Shown here: positions 1 through 5,847 of the stretch, piece by piece
Position numbering within the stretch: position 1 is the first letter of the stretch
Layout of the letters: every line of letters begins with the position of its first letter
Source of the DNA: Betaproteobacteria bacterium
GTDB taxonomy: Bacteria > Pseudomonadota > Gammaproteobacteria > Burkholderiales > Eutrophovitaceae
Direction of reading: 5' to 3'
NCBI GenBank assembly: GCA_009886305.1
Contig: QXZO01000072.1
Span: 1 to 7,581 of the forward strand
DNA: 7,581 nucleotides
Translations under genes and position numbers: made by a program
The notes under the pieces: model-generated
Database searches by the model: none
What the model saw: the letters and a program-made list of their open reading frames with translations, nothing else
Told to the model about the DNA's origin: nothing

Positions 1-591
1 ATGCAGGGACTGGAAACTCCAAAAATAAGCGGTAAGTTTAGTCTGCGTGCCTCTATAACTGGCGAAATCGTTATGGATGATGTTTTCGTACCAGAGGAAA
101 ACATCCTACCCAGCATAAAGGGTCTTGCAGGTCCATTTGGTTGCCTAAATAAGGCGCGATATGGAATATCATGGGGTGCGTTAGGGGCTGCGGAATTTTG
201 TTGGATGGCGGCAAGGGAGTACACACTAGATCGCAAACAGTTCAATCGTCCTTTAGCGGCAAATCAACTTGTCCAAAAAAAGCTCGCTGATATGCAAACA
301 GAAATCAGCATTGGTCTGCAAGCTACCTTACGAGTTGGACGATTAATGGACATTGCCGAAGCGACGCCTGAAATGATCTCATTAATTAAGCGCAATTCAT
401 GCGGCAAAGCATTAGAGATTGCACGTACATCTCGAGACATGCATGGCGGAAATGGCATTTCTGATGAGTACCAAGTTATCCGTCATGTCATGAACTTAGA
501 AGCTGTAAATACCTATGAAGGTACTCACGACGTACATGCGTTAATTCTAGGAAGAGCGCAAACTGGAATCCAAGCATTCACAGGAGTTTAA
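1..591 (+). CDS. gcdH: Glutaryl-CoA dehydrogenase, C-terminal part (5' end outside window)
   Basis: This is the C-terminal 196 residues of an acyl-CoA dehydrogenase of the glutaryl-CoA dehydrogenase family. That FAD enzyme oxidises and decarboxylates glutaryl-CoA to crotonyl-CoA in lysine, tryptophan and benzoyl-CoA-type catabolism in the cytoplasm. Seen in the sequence: the SLRASITGEIVMDDVFVP stretch (residues 14-31), the helical C-terminal domain with a DRKQFNRPLAANQLVQ segment (77-92), MHGGNGISDEYQVIRH (147-162), and the catalytic-base motif TYEGTHDVHALILGRAQTG, with the expected Glu at residue 173. The family is about 390-400 residues long, so roughly the first 200 are missing. The ATG at base 1 is an internal methionine aligned inside the family, not a start. 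The gene ends 44 bp from the convergent SDR gene, and I see no convincing terminator hairpin in that gap. Confidence 0.92.
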   Translation: MQGLETPKISGKFSLRASITGEIVMDDVFVPEENILPSIKGLAGPFGCLNKARYGISWGALGAAEFCWMAAREYTLDRKQFNRPLAANQLVQKKLADMQTEISIGLQATLRVGRLMDIAEATPEMISLIKRNSCGKALEIARTSRDMHGGNGISDEYQVIRHVMNLEAVNTYEGTHDVHALILGRAQTGIQAFTGV

Positions 592-635
592 GTTCCGTAT
601 GCTATGGCTTGAAACCGAAATGATTAACCATTAGA

Positions 636-1391
636 TTAGACGCAACGTCCACCGTCTACTTCGATGCAGGCACCGGTAATAAAATCTGCTTCATCAGACG
701 CTAAATACAAGCATGCGTTTGCAATATCACGAGGTTGACTGAATCGCCCCAAAGGGATGACCGATGCAAACTTCTCACGAGCTTCAGGAGTATCTGAACC
801 CATAAATTCAGCCAGTAAGGGAGTATCTCCCGCCACTGGATTCACCACATTAACGCGAATTTTATCTGGCGCCAATTCCAATGCCATTGCCTGACTCGCA
901 ATGATCGCAGCCGCTTTACTCCCGCTATACCAAACCAAACCCGGACGCGGGCGTATTCCGGCAGTAGAGGCAATAGTGACAAAATTACCACCCCCTTGCT
1001 TTCTAAAGTAAGGAACTAAGTTGCGAGCTGAATAATAGATACCCTTAACGTTTACGTCATAGACCAAATCGAACTCCTCATCGGTCACGTCAAGCATTGA
1101 TTTATTTCTATGTGTAGTACCCGCATTATTAATAACGATATCAAGCTTTCCATAGGAATCCAGAGAACAATTTAAGAGGTCAGCCCAATCAGTGCTAGAG
1201 GCAACATTACCGCGACAGAATACAGCCTCCCCACCAGACGCTTTAATATCTTTAACCACGCGTTCCCCGCCATCAACATTTATATCGTTTACGATGACAT
1301 GGCAGCCCTCTAGAGCAAATCTTGTTGCTATCCCTTCTCCAAAACCAGAGCCACCGCCTGTAACAATAGCAACTTTTTGCTCTAATCTCAT
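636..1391 (-). CDS. SDR-family NAD(P)-dependent oxidoreductase
   Basis: This is a classical short-chain dehydrogenase/reductase of 251 residues, the usual length. It has the Rossmann motif TGGGSGFG (residues 11-18), NNAG (88-91), the active-site Asn in DVNVKG (N114), Ser in IASTAG (S142), and the YxxxK pair Y155/K159. An acidic residue at the end of the second strand (VIVNDIN, D36) suggests a preference for NAD(H), which is inference. The C-terminal GACIEVDGG is typical of 3-oxoacyl-(ACP/CoA) reductase and glucose-dehydrogenase-like SDRs, so a hydroxyacyl-CoA or alicyclic alcohol substrate is plausible but not shown. The ATG at 1391 is chosen because AAGGAG lies 6 nt upstream. A TTG two codons earlier would overlap that spacing. 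The gene follows the XdhC-like gene by 63 bp on the same strand and may share its transcript. It is convergent with gcdH. Confidence 0.93.
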   Translation of the reverse strand: MRLEQKVAIVTGGGSGFGEGIATRFALEGCHVIVNDINVDGGERVVKDIKASGGEAVFCRGNVASSTDWADLLNCSLDSYGKLDIVINNAGTTHRNKSMLDVTDEEFDLVYDVNVKGIYYSARNLVPYFRKQGGGNFVTIASTAGIRPRPGLVWYSGSKAAAIIASQAMALELAPDKIRVNVVNPVAGDTPLLAEFMGSDTPEAREKFASVIPLGRFSQPRDIANACLYLASDEADFITGACIEVDGGRCV

Positions 1392-1454
1392 TTCCAACTC
1401 CTTAGCAACAATTAATAAAAAACAATATTCTACCGAGGTTTAATTACGGAAGAT

Positions 1455-2468
1455 TTAAACAGCACATACTGTTGTGGTCGCACCTTCGCTCTGCTCTTTG
1501 CTATCTTTAAGGCCAACAGACGGCAAAGACACACCGTTTCGAACCGCGGTAATCTCTGCCAATATAGCGACAGCAATTTCGGGAGGCGTCTTACTCCCAA
1601 TGCTTAGACCCACCGGACCATGAAGCTGATCAATTTCCGACTGACTCAAATCAAACAATAACAAACGTTCACGTCGATTTTTACTATTCAAACGAGATCC
1701 CAGTGCTCCCACGTAAAATGATGGAGACTTCAATCCTTCCAATAAAGCTAAGTCGTCAAGCTTTGGATCATGCGTAACTGCCACTAAGGCTGAGTGGGCA
1801 TCCAACTTCAAGGAAACGACTAGATCATCTGGCATTTCACGAGACAATATGGTTCCAGGGACTGACCAAGTATCCGCGTACTCCGCTCTCGGATCACAAA
1901 CAATTACATGGTAATCGAGCGCCTTAGCCATCTGAGCCACATAAGTCGAGAGTTGTCCAGCACCTATCAGAATGAGTCGCCAACGTGGGCCATATACGCA
2001 CTGAAGTACTTCACCATCAAATAACAGCTCATCACTAGATGAGGCATCTTTCAAATTAACCTCACCCGAGGAGATGACCAACGATCGACATACGAGTTCA
2101 TGTTGTTCAACACGTATAAGTAATTCTCGAAAACTCTCATCATCAGTTATTTTTTCAAGAACAACCTGTAATGTTCCGCCGCAAGGCAAACCAAATCGAT
2201 TGGCTTCTTCCTTACTAATACCGTAAGTAACTACAGAGGGCTTATCAACTTCCAGCGACTGATCTCGAACTCGATTGATCATATCATCTTCAATGCAACC
2301 TCCTGAAATCGACCCTGCCACAAGCCCATCATCACGAATTGCTAACATGGCACCTGGTGGTCTCGGTGATGAGCCCCAAGTTTGAACTATCGTTCCCAAG
2401 ATAACTTCGTGTCCCGCTGCTCGCCAATCAAGACTTGTTTTAAGTACCTGTAAATCTACACTATCCAT
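1455..2468 (-). CDS. XdhC/CoxI-family molybdenum hydroxylase maturation protein
   Basis: This 337-residue protein has the two-part architecture of the XdhC/CoxI family. The N-terminal CoxI-type domain carries TWGSSPRPPGAMLAI (residues 30-44), GSISGGCIEDD (52-62, with Cys58) and GLPCGGTLQVVLE (93-105, with Cys96). The C-terminal Rossmann-like domain carries LIGAGQLSTYVAQ (167-179), a CDPR turn (191-194), VTHDPKLDD (231-239), YVGALGSRLNSKNRRERL (252-269) and GPVGLSIGSKTPPEIAVAIL (284-303). Known family members bind molybdenum cofactor and help sulfurate it and load it into xanthine-dehydrogenase-type enzymes without being part of the final enzyme. Its place directly after the iorAB-like pair fits a dedicated chaperone for that enzyme. 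The ATG at 2468 has only a weak purine-rich GAAGAA just upstream. A strong terminator lies between iorB and this gene, so it probably has its own promoter or depends on readthrough. Confidence 0.92.
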   Translation of the reverse strand: MDSVDLQVLKTSLDWRAAGHEVILGTIVQTWGSSPRPPGAMLAIRDDGLVAGSISGGCIEDDMINRVRDQSLEVDKPSVVTYGISKEEANRFGLPCGGTLQVVLEKITDDESFRELLIRVEQHELVCRSLVISSGEVNLKDASSSDELLFDGEVLQCVYGPRWRLILIGAGQLSTYVAQMAKALDYHVIVCDPRAEYADTWSVPGTILSREMPDDLVVSLKLDAHSALVAVTHDPKLDDLALLEGLKSPSFYVGALGSRLNSKNRRERLLLFDLSQSEIDQLHGPVGLSIGSKTPPEIAVAILAEITAVRNGVSLPSVGLKDSKEQSEGATTTVCAV

Positions 2469-2496
2469 TTCTTCATCAACTTATACATCGTTGAAC

Positions 2497-2514
2497 ATAA
2501 GCATATCGGCTTAT
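2497..2514. promoter_or_regulatory. Small inverted repeat in the XdhC-gene leader
   Basis: ATAAGC and GCTTAT form a perfect 6-bp inverted repeat with a 6-nt spacer. Outer TTG (2491-2493) and CAA (2518-2520) triplets extend the dyad imperfectly. It lies 29-46 bp upstream of the XdhC-like start codon and just past the iorB terminator, which is where an operator or a leader hairpin for that gene would be. I found no good -35/-10 pair in this 63-bp stretch. A repeat of this size can occur by chance. Confidence 0.25.
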
Positions 2515-2531
2515 CAACAACTAGAGACTAT

Positions 2532-2560
2532 AAAAAAACCCCCAGTACTACTGGGGGTTT
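2532..2560 (-). terminator. Rho-independent terminator after iorB-like gene
   Basis: On the - strand the RNA forms AAACCCCCAG paired with CTGGGGGTTT, a 10-bp perfect stem around a 5-nt loop. The loop bases could close two further pairs. A run of seven T (2538 to 2532) begins within the last stem pairs. It lies 53 bp past the iorB stop codon and upstream of the XdhC-like gene. On the + strand no comparable T run follows, so it acts in the direction of the hydroxylase genes. Confidence 0.92.
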
Positions 2561-2569
2561 CCAATATCC

Positions 2570-2599
2570 TCGGATCCAGAAGTCAACCTCTGGATCCGA
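2570..2599 (-). other. Perfect 11-bp hairpin directly after iorB stop codon
   Basis: TCGGATCCAGA (2570-2580) and TCTGGATCCGA (2589-2599) are exact reverse complements with an 8-nt loop. The hairpin starts 14 nt after the iorB stop codon and precedes the intrinsic terminator by 9 nt. It has no T run of its own, so it is not a standard terminator. A role as an mRNA 3'-end stabiliser, an RNase-processing site or a backup pause element is inference. Confidence 0.6.
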
Positions 2600-2612
2600 A
2601 TACAGCATCACA

Positions 2613-4811
2613 TTAGCCAGCTGCGACGTTCTCTGGAAATGCAGGGAACGTTCGCACGCGCTTACCGGATGCAGCATGAATTGCGTTAGCAATTGCTGGA
2701 ACGATAACCGCGGTTGCTGGTTCACCAAGACCGCCAGGAGCGCCATCGCTTTTAACGAAATGAACGTCCATGACTTTTGGTGTTTCGTTGATACGAACGG
2801 CACGGTATCCGTCAAAGTTTTTCTGCTCAACAATACCGTTTTTAACCGTAATTTCACTGATCAAACCAACTCCCTGGCCCATATTGATACAACCTTGAAC
2901 CTGAGCTAGCGCCTGATCTGGGTGAACTAACGTACCACCGTCAACAACAGCCGTAACTTTATCTACAACCACATCCATTGTGGAGTCGACAGTTACCTCA
3001 GCCACGATCGCAACAACGGAATTGTAACCCTCCATCACTGCAACACCTTGACCCTTGCCGGCTGGCATCTTCTTACCAAACTTGGATTTCTTTTTAACTT
3101 GTTCCAAGACTGTCTTCATTCTGGCGCCAACTGGAACCCCAGCTGAAAGTCCAGACCAAGCGTGCTTGGTAGAGCCCATATCGAGCATATCGATTCGGTA
3201 CTGAATTGGATCAGCACCAGCATTCTTCGCTAGCTCATCAATGAAACACTCCAACGCAACAGCGTTCAAGTTATGTGACACACCACGCCAGTAACCGACC
3301 TGAACTCCAGTGTCATGCATGACATAACTGAAATTCATACCAGCATCTGCTAGGTATGGGAAGTTATCGATACCCTCAACAGCAAATGGGTCGATACCGT
3401 CCTTCACAATACTTGGGAACAAGCGTGAAGAAATTGAAGGACTGGTTGACTTGAACTTAAGCGCTTGAAGCTTACCATTCTCGTCTACACCAGCTGTGAA
3501 CTTGTAGATACCTGCTGGACGATATGAGTCATGAGTCATGTCGTCTTCACGAGACCACACCATCTTGACCGGAACGCCTGCTGCTTGTGAAATCTCTGCA
3601 GCATCAATACAGTAATCCACCTCAACACGACGACCGAAACCGCCACCGAGGAAGGTTGTTTGAACTTCAACCTGCTCAGGCTTGAGGCCGGTAGCACCAG
3701 CGACAACGTGAGGAACTAATTGCTGAAATTGGGTAGGTGTGATGATCACAGCCTTGTCAGCAGTAACGTGTGCAGTGGTATTTTGTGGCTCTAATGGCGA
3801 GTGTGACTGGAAAGGCAAGCGATACTCTGCAGTAATCATCTTGTCTGCCTGCGCCAAACCTTGGTCAGCATTTCCACTCTCGCGGAAAACTGCTCCAGCA
3901 CCGTTTGATGCATCTTCCATTTTCGCCCAGAGGCTAGTCATATCTAGATCAGCATTTGGACCAGCATCCCACTGGGGATCAAGAGTAGCAACAGCCTTCT
4001 TGGCAGTCCAATAGTCATTTGCGACTACTGCAACACCACGACTGTACTGAACCACCGAATGAACGCCTGGCATGTTCTTTGCTCGCGTATCATCATAGGA
4101 GATCAGACTACCACCCATCATTGGAGGCATTACAACTGCGGCATACTTCATGCCAGGAACTACGGTATCAATACCAAAACCGGCAGTACCACGAACCTTC
4201 ATTGCAGTATCAAGACGTTTTTGCTTTGTACTTCCCACAATCTTGAACTGACTAGCAGGCTTAAGAGGTACTTCCTTAGGAACTTCCATCGTAGCTGCTT
4301 TAGCTGCGACCGAACCGTAAGTTGCTTTCTTACCGCCAGGACCTGAAATCATCCCGTTAGAAACGCTACACTTACTTGGATCAACACCCCAGTCATCCGC
4401 TGCAGCTGCAACCAACATCATACGAGCTGAAGCTCCTGCCTTACGCAGCTTTTCCCATGCGTCTCGGACAGCTGTCGAACCACCAGTAAGTTGACCACCA
4501 AGTAGTGAGTTAATGTAAACCTCAGCCGGTGGAGCAAACTCAACCTTAATCGCGTTTATGTCAACCTCGAGCTCCTCTGCTACAAGCATCGGCATTGAGG
4601 TATAAACGTCCTGACCCATTTCTGAGCGGGCATTCATAATAGTGACAGTGTTGTCAGCAGCAATTTTTACCCAAGCATTTGGGCTACCGCCATCCGCAGC
4701 TTGCGCTTGGCGTGCAGTTGGCAAATAAAATGCCAAAGCTAAGCCACCAGCAGCAGATCCACTGACTTTTAGGAAGTCACGACGATCTTCATTTTTTACA
4801 ATTTTTTCCAT
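2613..4811 (-). CDS. iorB: Tat-exported molybdopterin-binding subunit, isoquinoline 1-oxidoreductase beta type
   Basis: This 732-residue catalytic subunit belongs to the xanthine dehydrogenase/aldehyde oxidase superfamily, in the IorB-like branch with N-terminal extension and export signal. The N-terminus has a twin-arginine motif DRRDFLK (R10, R11), a hydrophobic stretch (residues 18-31) and an AQA cleavage site near residue 38, so the folded enzyme should be periplasmic. Cofactor and active-site signatures are SHSPLEPQN (336-344), LGGGFGRR (388-395), GYWRGVSHNLNA (506-517), MGQGVG (644-649), NFDGYR (665-670) and GGLGEPATA (693-701), where Glu697 is the expected catalytic base. The family hydroxylates aldehydes or N-heterocycles with water as oxygen donor, and the substrate here is not determined. 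The start has GGGAGG 9-12 nt upstream. The gene follows iorA by 18 bp. No haem-binding CxxCH is present in it, and no FAD subunit gene is nearby. Confidence 0.93.
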   Translation of the reverse strand: MEKIVKNEDRRDFLKVSGSAAGGLALAFYLPTARQAQAADGGSPNAWVKIAADNTVTIMNARSEMGQDVYTSMPMLVAEELEVDINAIKVEFAPPAEVYINSLLGGQLTGGSTAVRDAWEKLRKAGASARMMLVAAAADDWGVDPSKCSVSNGMISGPGGKKATYGSVAAKAATMEVPKEVPLKPASQFKIVGSTKQKRLDTAMKVRGTAGFGIDTVVPGMKYAAVVMPPMMGGSLISYDDTRAKNMPGVHSVVQYSRGVAVVANDYWTAKKAVATLDPQWDAGPNADLDMTSLWAKMEDASNGAGAVFRESGNADQGLAQADKMITAEYRLPFQSHSPLEPQNTTAHVTADKAVIITPTQFQQLVPHVVAGATGLKPEQVEVQTTFLGGGFGRRVEVDYCIDAAEISQAAGVPVKMVWSREDDMTHDSYRPAGIYKFTAGVDENGKLQALKFKSTSPSISSRLFPSIVKDGIDPFAVEGIDNFPYLADAGMNFSYVMHDTGVQVGYWRGVSHNLNAVALECFIDELAKNAGADPIQYRIDMLDMGSTKHAWSGLSAGVPVGARMKTVLEQVKKKSKFGKKMPAGKGQGVAVMEGYNSVVAIVAEVTVDSTMDVVVDKVTAVVDGGTLVHPDQALAQVQGCINMGQGVGLISEITVKNGIVEQKNFDGYRAVRINETPKVMDVHFVKSDGAPGGLGEPATAVIVPAIANAIHAASGKRVRTFPAFPENVAAG

Positions 4812-4829
4812 ATCTCGATTCCTCCCTCG

Positions 4830-5279
4830 TTAGGACATCTTCGCCGCGGCTTTGATAGCAGCGCGGATTCGAGGATAGGTACCACATCGGCAAAGGTTGC
4901 CCGACATGAACGCATCAATATCCTCATCTGAAGGATTTTTGTTAGTGGACAAAAGGGCCGAGGCAGACATCATTTGCCCTGGCTGACAGTATCCACACTG
5001 AGGAACATCTAAAGCTTCCCATGCTCGCTGAACTTTATGATTTCCACCTAGACCTTCGATGGTTGTCACGTCTTGTCCAGCAATAGAACCTATCTGTGTT
5101 TGACAGGAACGAACTGCACGACCGTTTAGATGAACTGTACACGCACCGCATAGAGCTTTACCACAACCAAATTTCGTACCCGTGTAACCGAGTGTGTCGC
5201 GTAAAACCCAGAGCAACGGTGTATCCGCAGAGACTTCAACAGTCTCGCTTTTACCATTTACTTTGAAACTGACTTTCAT
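4830..5279 (-). CDS. iorA: 2Fe-2S iron-sulfur subunit, isoquinoline 1-oxidoreductase alpha type
   Basis: This 149-residue protein is a standard small subunit of molybdenum hydroxylases and carries both [2Fe-2S] clusters. The N-terminal plant-ferredoxin-like domain has CGKALCGAC plus a later Cys (C39, C44, C47, C59). The C-terminal helical domain has CGYCQPGQM and NLCRCGTYPRIR (C95, C98, C130, C132). All eight ligands are present. In the family the second cluster takes electrons from the molybdopterin and the first passes them on. The length matches two-subunit IorAB enzymes, which lack a FAD subunit and hand electrons to a membrane or cytochrome acceptor. It has no signal peptide, so co-export with the Tat-bearing IorB is expected from known relatives. 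The ATG at 5279 has an AGGGGGAG Shine-Dalgarno 7 nt upstream. It is the first gene of the iorAB transcript. Confidence 0.95.
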   Translation of the reverse strand: MKVSFKVNGKSETVEVSADTPLLWVLRDTLGYTGTKFGCGKALCGACTVHLNGRAVRSCQTQIGSIAGQDVTTIEGLGGNHKVQRAWEALDVPQCGYCQPGQMMSASALLSTNKNPSDEDIDAFMSGNLCRCGTYPRIRAAIKAAAKMS

Positions 5280-5317
5280 ATTAAAACTCCCCCTTTCGAA
5301 GCTTTAGGATTGTTAGG

Positions 5318-5345
5318 GTTGTAACAGCTAATAAAAAGTTACAAC
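5318..5345. repeat. Inverted repeat GTTGTAAC-N12-GTTACAAC over predicted iorA start site
   Basis: The two 8-bp arms (5318-5325 and 5338-5345) are exact reverse complements, with centres 20 bp apart, about two helical turns. A third copy of the 7-base core, GTTACAA, lies at 5371-5377 and coincides with the predicted -35 box. A further TTACAACGT sits at 5616-5624. The layout suits a dimeric repressor whose site overlaps the transcription start. Alternatively, the arms could form a hairpin at the very 5' end of the mRNA. The binding protein is not known and no regulator gene is in the window. Confidence 0.5.
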
Positions 5346-5348
5346 GTG

Positions 5349-5377
5349 AAAATACATGATTAATTCATGTGTTACAA
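5349..5377 (-). promoter_or_regulatory. Candidate sigma70 promoter of iorAB with palindromic spacer
   Basis: On the - strand TTGTAA (5377-5372, 4 of 6 to consensus) is followed by exactly 17 nt and TATTTT (5354-5349, 4 of 6). The predicted start near 5342 gives a leader of about 60 nt before the iorA ATG. The spacer is filled by ACATGA-N5-TCATGT (5354-5370), a perfect 6-bp inverted repeat that looks like an operator between the -35 and -10 boxes. The individual boxes are only moderate matches. Position, spacing and the dyads together support the call. Confidence 0.45.
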
Positions 5378-5402
5378 GCATTGAAACCGTTGTTTTTAAA
5401 GG

Positions 5403-5428
5403 GTTAATGATAATGATTCTTATTTGCA
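5403..5428. promoter_or_regulatory. Fur-box-like iron regulator site
   Basis: Bases 5403-5421 match the 19-bp Fur consensus GATAATGATAATCATTATC at 15 of 19 positions. Under the 7-1-7 model, TGATAATGATTCTTA (5408-5422) matches 12 of 14 informative bases. A second motif offset by 6 bp (5414-5428) matches 10 of 14, the overlapping pattern typical of two Fur dimers. The site is about 26 bp upstream of the predicted iorA -35 box, so simple promoter occlusion is not obvious. It could act on another start site, as an upstream element, or on an undetected + strand transcript. Confidence 0.5.
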
Positions 5429-5445
5429 TTTAGATAGATGTCCGC

Positions 5446-5553
5446 TCAATCAGTAACCGGATTTGCACTAAATTTCAGAAACGTATCACCCTTTTCTAAC
5501 TCAACATCAAGGGAGTAATCTTGGCGAACAAACCAAAGGTGGCGTGGTAGTCC
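5446..5553 (-). pseudogene. Possible remnant of a small coding sequence (no start codon)
   Basis: One - strand frame stays open for 35 codons and ends in TGA, but it begins right after two in-frame stops and contains no ATG or GTG. The peptide (RHLWFVRQDYSLDVELEKGD in its middle) has an alternating hydrophobic/acidic pattern and codon choice like the neighbouring genes. An ATG-started frame (MKNCVVVRTT) precedes it in another phase and would join it with one frameshift. I do not recognise the family. A 35-codon open frame in sequence of this composition can easily arise by chance. Confidence 0.2.
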
Positions 5554-5717
5554 TTACTACGACACAATTTTTCATAAATATTGCATTGCATCAATAAATT
5601 GATAATTGTTATATCTTACAACGTATGCGACGCGTCATAAAACTAAAAAATATTACCTAATTAATGACTGGTAAATGAACGATACACACATATCTTCTTT
5701 GCTCAAGATTCCATTCT

Positions 5718-5746
5718 TTTATCGGGTACAGGGACAAAATGGTCAA
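5718..5746 (-). promoter_or_regulatory. Second candidate sigma70 promoter, far upstream of iorA
   Basis: TTGACC (5746-5741, 5 of 6) and GATAAA (5723-5718, 4 of 6) are separated by exactly 17 nt on the - strand. It lies just past the terminator of the acyl-CoA dehydrogenase gene and about 440 bp before the iorA start codon. It would give either a very long iorA leader or a separate small transcript within the gap. By box match it scores at least as well as the iorA-proximal candidate. Confidence 0.4.
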
Positions 5747-5793
5747 CAAACTCTATACCTTAAACGTCAACCTATGTGAATTATTGTTCCCAT

Positions 5794-5821
5794 AAAAAAG
5801 CCCTCAAGGCAGTTGAGGGCT
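5794..5821 (-). terminator. Rho-independent terminator after the ACAD10/11-type gene
   Basis: AGCCCTCAA and TTGAGGGCT (5799-5807 and 5813-5821) form a perfect 9-bp stem with a 5-nt loop. On the - strand the stem is followed by six T (5799 to 5794). It begins 26 nt after the stop codon of the acyl-CoA dehydrogenase gene, and separates that transcript from iorAB. The + strand side has no T run, so it is directional. Confidence 0.92.
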
Positions 5822-5847
5822 CTACAAATAACTTAAAAAAATTTAAT

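Larger units (their letters stand above)
5280..5847. other. 568-bp gene-free control region upstream of iorA
   Basis: No complete gene was found on either strand. The region holds, from iorA outward: the iorA Shine-Dalgarno; an inverted repeat of GTTACAAC; a candidate promoter with an internal palindrome; a Fur-box-like sequence; a 36-codon coding-like stretch with no start; several AT-rich palindromes; a second promoter-like sequence; and the terminator of the upstream acyl-CoA dehydrogenase gene. For a spacer between two genes on the same strand this is unusually long. Possible explanations are a complex promoter, a small RNA, or the remains of a lost regulator gene. Confidence 0.7.

Noticed and set aside
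1..3. ATG at the first base as the start of a 196-residue protein
   Set aside because: The residues align to the middle of glutaryl-CoA dehydrogenase, where this Met is internal. The gene is cut by the window edge.
1392..1397. TTG at 1397 as the start of the SDR gene
   Set aside because: It lies directly against the AAGGAG Shine-Dalgarno, leaving no spacing. The ATG at 1391 has a 6-nt spacing and fits SDR N-termini.
2528..2857. 109-codon - strand open frame overlapping the 3' end of iorB
   Set aside because: It runs in another phase inside iorB and through the terminator hairpins, with no recognisable domain. It is a shadow frame.
3739..4346. Several + strand open frames of 75-95 codons antisense to iorB
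   Set aside because: They overlap a well-supported gene, have low-plausibility composition and no ribosome binding sites.
5438..5518. 26-codon + strand frame just downstream of the Fur-like site
   Set aside because: It has no Shine-Dalgarno, no recognisable peptide features and a length expected by chance.
5590..5603. ATCAAT-AA-ATTGAT dyad as an FNR/CRP-type site
   Set aside because: The half-sites face the opposite way from FNR (TTGAT-N4-ATCAA). In AT-rich sequence such a short dyad is weak evidence.
5629..5636. 8-bp palindrome GACGCGTC
   Set aside because: It is an isolated short palindrome with no second copy or promoter context in the window.
5799..5821. The ACAD-gene terminator as a bidirectional terminator for a + strand transcript
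   Set aside because: On the + strand the stem is followed by CTACAAATAAC with no T run.
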